From assembly GCF_014712225.1 (NCBI RefSeq), contig NZ_JACXBW010000018.1, positions 1 to 64,000 of the forward strand: DNA of 64,000 bases. The letters are read 5' to 3'. Below the pieces are notes generated by a model, which had not been told where the DNA came from, searched no databases, and saw only the letters and a list, made by a program, of their open reading frames with translations. Each line of letters begins with the position of its first letter. The first letter of the stretch is position 1. Below are positions 52,957 through 60,784 of the stretch, in pieces. Source of the stretch: Pseudarthrobacter sulfonivorans. GTDB taxonomy: Bacteria; Actinomycetota; Actinomycetes; Actinomycetales; Micrococcaceae. The translations under genes and the position numbers were made by a program.

Positions 52957-53351
52957 TAGGCGGTGATGAACGGCGTGCTGGTGGGAACAATCTGCTTGCC
53001 CAGCGGCATCAGGCTCACCGGGATGAGCTTCAGGTTGGCGATGGCCAGCGGGATGCCGATGATGGTGACCGCCATGGCGAAGGCCGTGACCACGTGCCCG
53101 ATCGCGATCCAGATGCCCGCCACCACCAGCCAGATCACGTTCCCCAGGAGCGAGAACACGCCGGTTCCGCCCGGCTTGTCCACCACCATCCGCCCGAAGG
53201 GCCACAACGTGTACGCCGCGATCCGGAACGAGGCGATGCCCCAGGGGATGGTCACGATCAGCAGGCAGCAGATGATGCCCGCAGCGAAGTAGCCCAGGGC
53301 AAGCCAGAATCCGCCGAAAACGAGCCAGATGATGTTGAGCAGTGTCTTCAT
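52947..53351 (-). CDS. YccF domain membrane protein
   Basis: A 134-residue membrane protein made of two YccF repeats: KTLLNIIWLVFGGFWLALGY followed by VTIPWGIASFRIAAYTLWPFGR, then GNVIWLVVAGIWIAIGH followed by VTIIGIPLAIANLKL. About four helices. Function is unknown; homologues are conserved in many bacteria. ATG 53351 gives the family N-terminus, while the frame upstream is unsupported. It ends in a hairpin shared with the convergent VOC gene. Confidence 0.88.
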   Translation of the reverse strand: MKTLLNIIWLVFGGFWLALGYFAAGIICCLLIVTIPWGIASFRIAAYTLWPFGRMVVDKPGGTGVFSLLGNVIWLVVAGIWIAIGHVVTAFAMAVTIIGIPLAIANLKLIPVSLMPLGKQIVPTSTPFITAYRR

Positions 53352-53446
53352 CTGTCCATTGTGCCTTGCCGGGTCTGACAAAAACCTAGGGGTCTGCCCT
53401 GATTGGTCCCTGAAATACTGGCCGGGATCGCGTGGGAACCCTTGGA

Positions 53447-54046
53447 TCAGCCCTTGGCGGCCTTGACGAACGCGCGGATCCTGTCCAGGTCCTTCACCCC
53501 GCGTGAGGCCTCGACGCCGGAGGAGACGTCCACGCCCCACGCGCCGGAGGCTGCGGCGGCGTCCGCCACTGTTTCCGGAGTCAGTCCACCGGCCAGCAGC
53601 CAGCTGCGGCCCTCAAGCGCTGCCACATCCAGCATGGAGGCGTAGTCCCAGGTTTCTCCGGATCCTGGCACTGCGGCATCAATCAACAGGAGCTCCTCGC
53701 CCCAGTCTTCGAACGCGTCCGCCGTGGCTGCCATGGTGACTGCCCTGACCAGCTTCATGCCGGCGTCGTGCACCGTGGCGACGTCTTCCGGGGTGAGGTC
53801 CCCGTGGAGCTGGATCCACTCGAGTCCGGCGGCGCGGGCGATGGCAAGGGCATCGGACACAGGTTCATGCCGGAATACCCCGATGGCGGCCACCCCGGCA
53901 GGCACGCCGGTAAGGAGCCCGGAAACCTGGGAGGGTGAGACCGCCCGCGGGCTGGCCGTCAGCACGAACCCGACGGCGTCCGCCCCGGCCTCGACGGCAA
54001 CGCGGACCGATTCCGATGTACTCAGACCACATATTTTGACGAACAT
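53447..54046 (-). CDS. trpF: Phosphoribosylanthranilate isomerase TrpF
   Basis: A 199-residue (beta/alpha)8 enzyme of tryptophan synthesis. The catalytic base Cys6 is in KICGL and the catalytic acid Asp123 in LLIDAAVPG; the phosphate loop is LLAGGLTPETV. No other trp gene lies in the window, so this is an isolated trpF. Some actinobacteria use bifunctional PriA instead of TrpF; presence here means a dedicated enzyme exists unless PriA is also retained. The ATG has AGGAGCC upstream. Confidence 0.93.
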   Translation of the reverse strand: MFVKICGLSTSESVRVAVEAGADAVGFVLTASPRAVSPSQVSGLLTGVPAGVAAIGVFRHEPVSDALAIARAAGLEWIQLHGDLTPEDVATVHDAGMKLVRAVTMAATADAFEDWGEELLLIDAAVPGSGETWDYASMLDVAALEGRSWLLAGGLTPETVADAAAASGAWGVDVSSGVEASRGVKDLDRIRAFVKAAKG

Positions 54047-54175
54047 TCCCGGCTCCTTCAGGCTCTCTTCGCGATGTCCCCCGGGAGGAGACTAGCAGGG
54101 ATCGGGGTCTGAGCGGACGGTGCCGTCATAACGGGCTGCCGCCGGCGGCCTGCCGAACGAACCGGCCCGACAAAC

Positions 54176-54181
54176 TAGGCT
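54176..54181 (+). promoter_or_regulatory. -10 hexamer, leaderless arrangement
   Basis: TAGGCT ends 6 nt before ATG 54188. Confidence 0.55.
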
Positions 54182-54187
54182 GGACGA

Positions 54188-54835
54188 ATGGAGATCATCC
54201 GCTTCGCAGAACTCAGGTCCGAACCGTGGCGCAACGGCGGCGGGGTGACCCGTGAACTGGCCAGCCATCCCAAGGCGGCCTCGGCGCAGGACGGCGCCTG
54301 GGACTGGCGGGTCAGCATCGCCGACGTCACCAAGGCCGGGCATTTCTCGGCGTTTCCGGGCATGGAGCGTGTGCTGACCGTGGTGGAGGGTGAACTGCTC
54401 CTGCTCACCGTGGACGGCGCCGAGCATCCGCTGGAAAAGTACCGTCCTTTCAGGTTCTCCGGTGACGCTGCAGCGCACGGCGCCCTGCCCACCGGCGACA
54501 TCCGGGACCTCAACGTCATCACCCGGGCCGGCTCGTTCAAGGGCTTCACGTCCATCATTGAGCTGTCCAAGAAACGCGCGCACCCGGTTTTTGGGGGTCA
54601 GCTCGCGGTGCTTTTGCAGGGCCAGGCCACGGTCAGCCCCGGCGCTGCAAACGCTGCCGGGTCCGGCGCGGCTGCGAGCGCCGAGGACGGTGCCGAGGGC
54701 GAAGCTGCCGCGGCCCCCGCGGAACCCGAGGCACTCAACCGCTACGACGCCGTCGTCGGATCCGATACCCGCTCCCCAGAGGTCCTGGGCCGCGGCTTCC
54801 TGGCCGTGGTTTCGATCGACCGCGTGGAGGGCTGA
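54188..54835 (+). CDS. HutD/Ves family protein
   Basis: A 215-residue bicupin-like protein. EIIRFAELRSEPWRNGGGVTRELA, WRVSIADVTKAGHFSAFPGMER and LNVITRAGSFKG are HutD/Ves signatures. HutD is linked to histidine utilisation in some bacteria and Ves to cold shock; no hut gene is nearby. An Ala/Glu-rich insertion (residues about 155-180) interrupts the C-terminal half. It is probably leaderless, as TAGGCT lies 6 nt before the ATG. Confidence 0.85.
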   Translation: MEIIRFAELRSEPWRNGGGVTRELASHPKAASAQDGAWDWRVSIADVTKAGHFSAFPGMERVLTVVEGELLLLTVDGAEHPLEKYRPFRFSGDAAAHGALPTGDIRDLNVITRAGSFKGFTSIIELSKKRAHPVFGGQLAVLLQGQATVSPGAANAAGSGAAASAEDGAEGEAAAAPAEPEALNRYDAVVGSDTRSPEVLGRGFLAVVSIDRVEG

Positions 54836-54905
54836 CGGGGCTGCAGGCTAGCCTCGCCTTCGTTACCTGAGCCTTTCCACACTGGTGCGTCTCTGGCCGC
54901 GCTCC

Positions 54906-54911
54906 TAGACT
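54906..54911 (+). promoter_or_regulatory. -10 hexamer of the ferritin gene, leaderless arrangement
   Basis: TAGACT ends 6 nt before ATG 54918. No IdeR/DtxR-like operator was recognised nearby. Confidence 0.55.
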
Positions 54912-54917
54912 CGGGCT

Positions 54918-55448
54918 ATGACTTCCACGCCCTTCAATGCGCTCCTGTCCACCCAGATCGGTAACGAGTTCGCGGCCTCGCAGCAGTACATCGCGGTGGC
55001 CACGTGGTTCGCCAACCAGGACCTTCCGCAACTGGCCCGCTACTTCTACCGGCAGTCGGTGGAGGAACGGAACCACGCCATGATGATGGTCCAGTACATG
55101 CTGGACCGAGACATCGTCTTCTCCATCCCGGGCGTCCCCGCCGTGCGGAACGACTTCGCCAACGTGACCGAGCCGCTGGCCCTGGCCCTGCAGCAGGAGA
55201 AGGAAGTGACCGCCAACATCGAGGCCCTCTTCCGCGCCGCCCGCGCCGAGGACGACGCCCTGGGTGAGCAGTTCATGCTCTGGTTCCTCAAGGAGCAGGT
55301 GGAGGAAGTCGCCTCCATGACCACCCTCCTGAACATCGCCGAACGCGCGGACAACCTCTTCGACATCGAGAACTTCATCGCCCGTGAAACCATCGGCGAC
55401 GGCGGCCGCGACTCCTCCGCCCCCGAAGCTGCCGGCGGCGCGCTCTAG
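54918..55448 (+). CDS. Ferritin (iron storage, non-haem)
   Basis: A 176-residue four-helix ferritin, most like bacterial FtnA/BfrB. The ferroxidase ligands lie in QIGNEFAASQQYIAVATWF, QSVEERNHAMMMVQYM and LKEQVEEVASM; there is no haem-binding Met pattern that would mark bacterioferritin. It stores iron as a 24-mer nanocage. The C-terminus after residue 155 is a short Gly/Ser/Ala tail. Confidence 0.92.
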   Translation: MTSTPFNALLSTQIGNEFAASQQYIAVATWFANQDLPQLARYFYRQSVEERNHAMMMVQYMLDRDIVFSIPGVPAVRNDFANVTEPLALALQQEKEVTANIEALFRAARAEDDALGEQFMLWFLKEQVEEVASMTTLLNIAERADNLFDIENFIARETIGDGGRDSSAPEAAGGAL

Positions 55449-55531
55449 TCCCACCGGTGAGGCTGGCCACCAACCCGGCCACCCGCCGTCGGGGTTTGCT
55501 ACGCTGGAAATAAGGCTCCGCAATCGGGCCT

Positions 55532-55572
55532 CCGGACGACGGTTCAGTACCCGGCACGCGACAAGACTGGCC
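55532..55572 (+). promoter_or_regulatory. Guanidine-III (ykkC-III) riboswitch aptamer
   Basis: A 41-nt element whose conserved blocks CCGGACGA (55532-55539), GTACCCGG (55547-55554) and GACAAGAC (55560-55567) have the order and spacing I recall for the guanidine-III aptamer of Thermobifida. CCGG/CCGG pairing and CAGT/ACTG pairing can form its pseudoknotted fold. It ends 1 nt before AAGGA, the ribosome binding site of the SMR gene, so guanidine would control translation initiation. TACGCT (55500-55505) is a plausible -10. Confidence 0.85.
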
Positions 55573-55584
55573 AAAGGATCTGTC

Positions 55585-55908
55585 ATGTCGTGGTTAGTCC
55601 TCATTCTTTCCGGGTCGTTGGAGGCCGTCTGGGCAGCCGCCCTGCACCGAACCTTCGAGTCATCAGGCCGCCGCCGCGTCGCACCCGCACTCCTTTTCCT
55701 GGTCTCCGTCCTTGCCAGCATGGCCGGCCTCGCCATCGCCATGCAGTCCATTCCCACCGGAACCGCCTACGCCGTCTGGGTGGGCGTGGGCGTGGTGCTG
55801 ACCTCCGCGTACGCGATTCTCACCAAGGCTGAACGTCCGACGACGGCGCGCCTCCTGCTGCTCACGGGCATCGCTGCGTGCGTGGTTGGCCTGAAGGTGG
55901 TGGCGTGA
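55585..55908 (+). CDS. SMR-family guanidinium exporter, subunit 1 (Gdx-like)
   Basis: A 107-residue, four-helix small multidrug resistance protein. The membrane-embedded Glu13 (SGSLEAVWAAALHR) and GTAYAVWVGVGVVLTS are present. It is followed, with a one-base TGATG overlap, by a second SMR gene, the pattern of heterodimeric YkkCD-type pairs. The guanidine-III riboswitch 12 nt upstream makes guanidinium export, rather than drug efflux, the likely role. Confidence 0.9.
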   Translation: MSWLVLILSGSLEAVWAAALHRTFESSGRRRVAPALLFLVSVLASMAGLAIAMQSIPTGTAYAVWVGVGVVLTSAYAILTKAERPTTARLLLLTGIAACVVGLKVVA

Positions 55909-56270
55909 TGAACCCGCGTTCCGTTGCATGGCTGCTGCTCCTGGCCTCCGCCGTCCTCGAGGCGGTCTGGGCCACTGCTTTGGGCCTGTCCGACGGTTTC
56001 ACCCGCCCGCTGCCCACCGCTGTCTTCGCCGTGACGTCCACGCTGAGCATGATCGGTCTGGGGCTCGCCATCCGAAGCATCCCGCTTGGCACCGCTTACG
56101 CCGTCTGGGTGGGGATCGGGGCTGCGTTGACGGTGGGCTGGGCAATGGCCACCGGCGTCGAACCCTTCAGCGTGCTGAAAGTCCTGTTCATCGCCGGGAT
56201 TGTGGGCTGCGCGGCGGGCTTGAAGTCCCTGCCCGCTGAGGCCAGGGTCCGCGAGGACCAGCCGGTTTAG
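55908..56270 (+). CDS. SMR-family guanidinium exporter, subunit 2 (Gdx/SugE-like)
   Basis: A 120-residue, four-helix SMR protein. Glu18 lies in SAVLEAVWATALGLSDGFTR, close to the Gdx/SugE signature (E-x2-WA-x2-L-x-S-x-GFT). IRSIPLGTAYAVWVGIGAALTV follows, then a short hydrophilic tail. It shares its ATG with the TGA of subunit 1 (TGATG), so expression is coupled and both depend on the riboswitch. Together they probably form an antiparallel heterodimer. Confidence 0.9.
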   Translation: MNPRSVAWLLLLASAVLEAVWATALGLSDGFTRPLPTAVFAVTSTLSMIGLGLAIRSIPLGTAYAVWVGIGAALTVGWAMATGVEPFSVLKVLFIAGIVGCAAGLKSLPAEARVREDQPV

Positions 56271-56273
56271 GCT
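56268..56273 (+). promoter_or_regulatory. -10 hexamer, leaderless arrangement
   Basis: TAGGCT ends 6 nt before ATG 56280 and overlaps the stop codon of the preceding SMR gene. Confidence 0.5.
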
Positions 56274-56279
56274 TTTGCC

Positions 56280-56921
56280 ATGGACTCCCCCGAAATCGCC
56301 GCGGCGATCGACGCGCTGAGGCACAGGCTCCACGACGGTGGGTTCGGCGGCGGCCGCCGGACCCTGCTGGGCATCACCGGGGCTCCCGGCTCCGGCAAAT
56401 CCACGTTCGCCGCCCGGCTGCAGCTGGAATTCGGCCCTGGGGTTGCCGTCGTGGTGCCGATGGACGGCTTCCACCTCGGCAACGCCATCATCGACGGCAC
56501 ACCCCTGCGGCAACGCAAAGGGGCCATGGACACGTTCGACGTCGGCGGCTACCTGGCGCTGCTGCAACGGCTGGCGCGGCGTGATGAAGCCGTGGTCTAC
56601 GCGCCGGAGTTCCGGCGCACCTTGGACGAACCGGTGGCCGCGTCCATCGCGATCCCAGCGTCCGTGCCGCTGGTCATCACCGAGGGGAACTACCTGCTGG
56701 CCGAGACGCTGGAGTGGAAGGACGTGCGGGCGCAGCTGGACGAGGTCTGGTTCATGGACACGCCTTCTGCCGTCCGGCTGGCCAGGCTGGTGGACCGGCA
56801 CGTGGAGTTCGGCATGGAGCGGCCCGCCGCGGAAGCCTGGGCCTCGGGTCCGGATGAGAGGAACGCCCGGCTCATCGATGCCACGCGCCGGGCCGCGGAC
56901 CGGATCATCCCCTGGGGCTAG
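56280..56921 (+). CDS. Nucleoside/nucleotide kinase family protein (PanK/uridine-kinase-like)
   Basis: A 213-residue P-loop kinase. Walker A GAPGSGKST is at residues 34-42, the PMDGFHL motif follows strand 2, then RKGAMDTFD and VITEGNYLL, as in the group containing fructose and phosphoribulokinase-like YggC/FrcK proteins. A small metabolite is phosphorylated, but the substrate is not assignable. It begins 9 bp after the SMR pair but seems to have its own promoter, with the -10 TAGGCT 6 nt upstream of the ATG. Confidence 0.83.
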   Translation: MDSPEIAAAIDALRHRLHDGGFGGGRRTLLGITGAPGSGKSTFAARLQLEFGPGVAVVVPMDGFHLGNAIIDGTPLRQRKGAMDTFDVGGYLALLQRLARRDEAVVYAPEFRRTLDEPVAASIAIPASVPLVITEGNYLLAETLEWKDVRAQLDEVWFMDTPSAVRLARLVDRHVEFGMERPAAEAWASGPDERNARLIDATRRAADRIIPWG

Positions 56922-57012
56922 GAATTCCGGAATACTGCAGCCGGCGGCGGGGTTCTTGGCTGTAAAACGCACCAGCATAACTCAAGAGTCCACAATGGAA
57001 TGGAGAGCGTTC

Positions 57013-58008
57013 ATGACTGCAACATCGGTTCACCTCGGCGACGGGCTCAACGTCAGCCCTCTCGGCTTCGGCGGAATGGCCCTCACCCCCGTCTACGGCG
57101 GAATTGACCAGGACGAGGCACTCAAAACCCTGCACCATGCCGTGGACGCCGGCGTCAGCTTCATTGACACCGCGGACATCTATGGCGGGGGCAGCAACGA
57201 GGAACTCATCGCGCAGTTATTCAGGGACCGCCGGAACGAAGTCCAGCTCGCCACCAAGTTCTCCCTGGTGGGCACGCCCACGGACGGCTACACGGACATC
57301 CGGGGCGACGCCGCCTACGTCCGGCAGGCCGTCGACGCCAGCCTGAAGCGGCTCGGCACGGACGTGATCGACCTCTACTACATGCACCGCCGTGACCTCC
57401 GCGTTCCGATAGTGGAAACCGTGGAGGCCATGGCGGGGCTGGTGCAGCAGGGCAAGGTCAAACACCTTGGCCTGTCTGAGGTGACCGCGCAGGAGCTGGC
57501 TGAAGCCCACTCGGTACATCCGATCGCCGCGGTCCAGAGCGAATGGTCCATCTGGAGCCGCGACGTGGAACGCAACGTTGTTCCGGCTGCCGCCGGCCTG
57601 GGCGTCGGCTTTGTGCCGTACTCGCCACTGGGCCGGGGATTCCTCACCGGCACCGTGGACGCATCGAGCCTGGGAGCCAGCGACTTCCGACGCCGGATCC
57701 CCCGTTTCGCCGAGGACGCCGCCGACGCCAACCAGGCGGTAGTGGCGGCCGTCCAGGCCGTGGCCACGGAACTGTCCGCAACCCCGGCCCAGGTGGCACT
57801 GGCCTGGCTGCTGGCGCAGGGAAAGCGGCTGGGCCTGCCCGTGGTCCCCATCCCCGGCACGCGCAAAACGCACCGGATCGACGAGAACCTGGGCGCCCTG
57901 TCCCTGGTCCTTAGCCCGGCACAACTGAACGCGCTGGACGAGGCTGCGGACGCCGTCGTCGGCTCCCGCTCTGCGGACCCCACCTGGGTGTCCCAGGGCC
58001 GCGAATAA
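57013..58008 (+). CDS. Aldo/keto reductase
   Basis: A 331-residue (beta/alpha)8 NADPH-dependent oxidoreductase. The catalytic tetrad can be traced: Asp in FIDTADIYGGGSNEEL with the Tyr, Lys in LATKFSLVG and His in YYMHRRD. GFVPYSPLGRGFLTG and VPIPGTRKTHRIDENLGAL complete the cofactor site, matching the AKR13/YajO-like group. Substrate is unknown. GGAGAG 5 nt upstream selects ATG 57013 over an in-frame ATG six codons earlier. Confidence 0.9.
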   Translation: MTATSVHLGDGLNVSPLGFGGMALTPVYGGIDQDEALKTLHHAVDAGVSFIDTADIYGGGSNEELIAQLFRDRRNEVQLATKFSLVGTPTDGYTDIRGDAAYVRQAVDASLKRLGTDVIDLYYMHRRDLRVPIVETVEAMAGLVQQGKVKHLGLSEVTAQELAEAHSVHPIAAVQSEWSIWSRDVERNVVPAAAGLGVGFVPYSPLGRGFLTGTVDASSLGASDFRRRIPRFAEDAADANQAVVAAVQAVATELSATPAQVALAWLLAQGKRLGLPVVPIPGTRKTHRIDENLGALSLVLSPAQLNALDEAADAVVGSRSADPTWVSQGRE

Positions 58009-58034
58009 CCGGCGCCGTGAATAAACTGAGGCCC

Positions 58035-58685
58035 ATGGACACGCTTATTCACGACCTACAGGACATCACCATCCGCCGGATTTCGGTCAGCGAGATGGAC
58101 AACAACGTGTATCTGCTCACGGCTAAGGAGTCGGGCGCGCAACTGCTGATCGACGCCGCCGATGATCTCCCCGCCATCCAGGGGCTGCTGCAGGACGCGG
58201 CCGCGGATACCGCGGCAACGCCACAGCTTGCGCTGATCGCCACCACGCACCAGCACTGGGACCACGTCCGGGCACTGAAGGAACTGGTGGCAGCAACCGG
58301 CGCCCCGACCACTGCCGGAAAGGACGACGCCGGGGCGCTGCCTGTCTCCGTGGACCGGACCCTGGATCATGGGGATACCTGCGCCGTGGACGGCTTTGAG
58401 CTCACCGCAGTGCACCTGCGCGGACACACCCCGGGATCCATCGCGTTTGTCTATCGGGACCCCGCCGGGCCCACCCACATCTTCTCCGGGGACTCACTGT
58501 TCCCCGGCGGTGTGGGCAACACCCAGAAGGATCCTGGGCGGTTCAACCAGCTGCTCGACGACGTCAGCGAGCGGCTGTTCGATGCCTACCCGGATGACAC
58601 CGTGGTCCACCCCGGCCACGGGAAGCCCACCACCCTCGGCGCTGAACGCCCGCACGTTGAAGAGTGGCGCGCCCGCGGCTGGTAG
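58035..58685 (+). CDS. MBL-fold metallo-hydrolase (glyoxalase II-like)
   Basis: A 216-residue metallo-beta-lactamase-fold hydrolase. The zinc motif TTHQHWDH (HxHxDH), then RGHTPGS, FSGDSLF and HPGHGKPT supply the ligands for two metals, as in glyoxalase II and related thioesterases. Its substrate may be a thioester or lactone. ATG 58035 is taken, with GAGG just upstream; GTG 58017 is an alternative six codons earlier. It lies 26 bp after the aldo/keto reductase and may be co-transcribed. Confidence 0.88.
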   Translation: MDTLIHDLQDITIRRISVSEMDNNVYLLTAKESGAQLLIDAADDLPAIQGLLQDAAADTAATPQLALIATTHQHWDHVRALKELVAATGAPTTAGKDDAGALPVSVDRTLDHGDTCAVDGFELTAVHLRGHTPGSIAFVYRDPAGPTHIFSGDSLFPGGVGNTQKDPGRFNQLLDDVSERLFDAYPDDTVVHPGHGKPTTLGAERPHVEEWRARGW

Positions 58686-58701
58686 GACGGGTCAACAACC
58701 A

Positions 58702-58761
58702 ATCGAGTGCTCCATAACTGCCGTTATGAACCTTCTAAACGGCGGTTACGGAGCACTCGAT
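58702..58761. repeat. Dispersed intergenic palindrome, copy 2
   Basis: Two 24-nt arms (58702-58725 and 58738-58761) match at 22 of 24 positions around a 12-nt loop. It is related in sequence to the palindrome at 31605-31664 and also separates convergent genes (MBL hydrolase and DEAD-box helicase). Confidence 0.85.
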
Positions 58762-58776
58762 GGTGTTTAGGTGGGC

Positions 58777-60726
58777 CTAGCGGCTGCGGCGTTCGTTCGA
58801 AGCCGGAGCCGACGCGCGGCGGGGGCCGCTGCGTGCCGGACGGCCTTCACCGGAACGGCCGCCGCCGCCGTTGCCTGCGTACGAGCCACCGGAAGTACCA
58901 CCGGTGTTGGAGGACCAAACAGCCTTGTTGCCGCCGCCGGCCGCGCCGGCACCTGCAGAGCGCTGGACGCCGCCGGTCCGGGCACCTGCAGCGGCGCCTG
59001 CACCGGCAGTGCGTGCGCCCGCTGCGCGCTGGCCGGTTGCCGGACGGCCGTTACGCTGTCCGCCGGACGACGCCGGGCGGCCGGAGGAAGCCGGACGTCC
59101 GGTTCCGCCGCGGGGAGCATCGCTGCGGGTGATTCGGGAATCCGTGCGGCCGTCAGAGCTGCGTCCGTCCGAACCGCGGCCGGCCGCGGCACGGCCACCT
59201 GCTGCGGGGACGTCGTTGCGGTGCGTTGAACCAGTGGTGCCGCGGGCGTTGCGGCGTGCAGCTGCTGCCGCGATGGCGCGGTCCTCGTTCTGCTCAGCTA
59301 CGCGATCGAATGCTGCCCGTGCCTCGGTGCGGCCTTCGTAAGCCACGGCGCGGCGCTCTGCCCGGGGCAGGTCGGTGCGGGGAGCCTCAGCCGAGACACG
59401 TCCGCGGCCGCCACGTCCACCACGGCCACCGGCGGTGGGGCCGTCCTGGCTGCGGCGGGCGCGCTTGCGCTCGGCATTGGCACCCGTGGAGGTGCCGCCA
59501 CCGGACTGCTTGGCCTTGGTGGCCAGCAGTGCCGCACGGGTGCGGGGATCAATCTTGTCGGCCATTTCGCCCACGAGTTCAGCAACCAGCGGCGAGTTGG
59601 CGGTGACGCGCTCGAAGTTGACCTCGACGCCGGCAGCCTTCATCAGCTTCTTGACGTCGGACTGCTGCTCCGGGAGGGTCAGCGTCACAACAGTGCCGTC
59701 CGAACCTGCCCGGGCGGTGCGGCCTGAGCGGTGCAGGTATGCCTTGTGCTCTGTGGGCGGATCAACGTGGATGACCAGTTCGACGTCGTCCACATGGACG
59801 CCGCGGGCGGCGACGTCGGTGGCCACCAGGACGCGCACGTCACCGGAGGAGAACTCGGCGAGGTTCCGGTCACGGGCGTTCTGCGAGAGGTTGCCGTGCA
59901 GGTCGACGGCGGGGATCCCGGCGTCGGTCAGGGTCTTGGCGAGCTTGCGGGCGTGGTGCTTGGTCCGCATGAAAAGTACGCGGCGGCCGGCACCCGAGGC
60001 GAGCTCGACGATCAGCTGCTTCTTGACGGTCTGGTCGTTGACCACCAGCACGTGGTGTTCCATGGTGGTCACCGCGGCCTGCGGGTCATCCACGGAGTGG
60101 GTCAGCGGGTTGGACAGGTAGCGCTGGACGATCTTGTCCACGCCGTTGTCCAGGGTGGCGGAGAAGAGCATGCGCTGGCCCTGGCTGGGGGTCATGTCCA
60201 TCAGCTTCTTGACCACGGGCAGGAAGCCGAGGTCGGCCATGTGGTCGGCCTCGTCCAGGACGGTGACCTCAACGGCTTCGAGGGTCAGGATGCGCTGGCG
60301 GATCAGGTCCTCCAGGCGGCCCGGGCAGGCGATGACGATGTCGACGCCGGCGCGCAGGGCCTTTTCCTGGCGGGCCTGGGAGATGCCGCCGTAGACCACG
60401 GTGGTGTTCAGGCCCATGGCCTTGGCCATCGGCTCGATGGTGGCGTTGAGCTGGGTGGCCAGCTCGCGGGTCGGTGCGAGGACCAGGCCCATGGGGCGGC
60501 CGGGCTTGCGGAAGTGCTTGGCTTCCCGCTCAGCGAGTCGTGCTACAAGCGGGATGGCGAAAGCGATGGTCTTGCCGGAGCCGGTGCGGCCGCGGCCCAG
60601 GACGTCGCGTCCGGCCAGGGTGTCCGGGAGTGTCTTCACCTGGATGGGGAACGGCTCAAGAATTCCTTGTGCGGTGAGGGTCTCGGCAAGTTCTTTGGGC
60701 GTGCCGAGGGCAGCAAAAGTAGTCAT
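58777..60726 (-). CDS. DEAD-box RNA helicase, RhlE/DeaD-like, with long basic RGG-type tail
   Basis: A 649-residue ATP-dependent RNA helicase. Motifs in order: Q-motif region EPFPIQVKTLP, Walker A GRGRTGSGKT, PTRELA, VLDEADHMADLGF, SAT, and C-terminal VATDVAARGVHVDDVELVIH and HRSGRTARAG. The last 240 residues are a disordered, Arg/Gly/Ala/Ser-rich basic tail (for example GGRGGRGGRGR), as in cold-induced helicases of actinobacteria, probably for RNA binding or condensate formation. The 5' leader (60727-60957) is long and contains a translated ORF with an intrinsic terminator inside it. Confidence 0.94.
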   Translation of the reverse strand: MTTFAALGTPKELAETLTAQGILEPFPIQVKTLPDTLAGRDVLGRGRTGSGKTIAFAIPLVARLAEREAKHFRKPGRPMGLVLAPTRELATQLNATIEPMAKAMGLNTTVVYGGISQARQEKALRAGVDIVIACPGRLEDLIRQRILTLEAVEVTVLDEADHMADLGFLPVVKKLMDMTPSQGQRMLFSATLDNGVDKIVQRYLSNPLTHSVDDPQAAVTTMEHHVLVVNDQTVKKQLIVELASGAGRRVLFMRTKHHARKLAKTLTDAGIPAVDLHGNLSQNARDRNLAEFSSGDVRVLVATDVAARGVHVDDVELVIHVDPPTEHKAYLHRSGRTARAGSDGTVVTLTLPEQQSDVKKLMKAAGVEVNFERVTANSPLVAELVGEMADKIDPRTRAALLATKAKQSGGGTSTGANAERKRARRSQDGPTAGGRGGRGGRGRVSAEAPRTDLPRAERRAVAYEGRTEARAAFDRVAEQNEDRAIAAAAARRNARGTTGSTHRNDVPAAGGRAAAGRGSDGRSSDGRTDSRITRSDAPRGGTGRPASSGRPASSGGQRNGRPATGQRAAGARTAGAGAAAGARTGGVQRSAGAGAAGGGNKAVWSSNTGGTSGGSYAGNGGGGRSGEGRPARSGPRRASAPASNERRSR

Positions 60727-60784
60727 AGATTCAAGGTCTTTCAGGCGGTATCCGTGCGGATATCGGCCCCCGATGCCGGTTGGC

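Noticed and set aside
55506-55584. Guanidine-I (ykkC) or guanidine-II (mini-ykkC) riboswitch
   Set aside because: I first compared the leader with these classes; neither the ykkC core nor paired ACGR hairpins fit, whereas the guanidine-III pattern fits over its full 41 nt.
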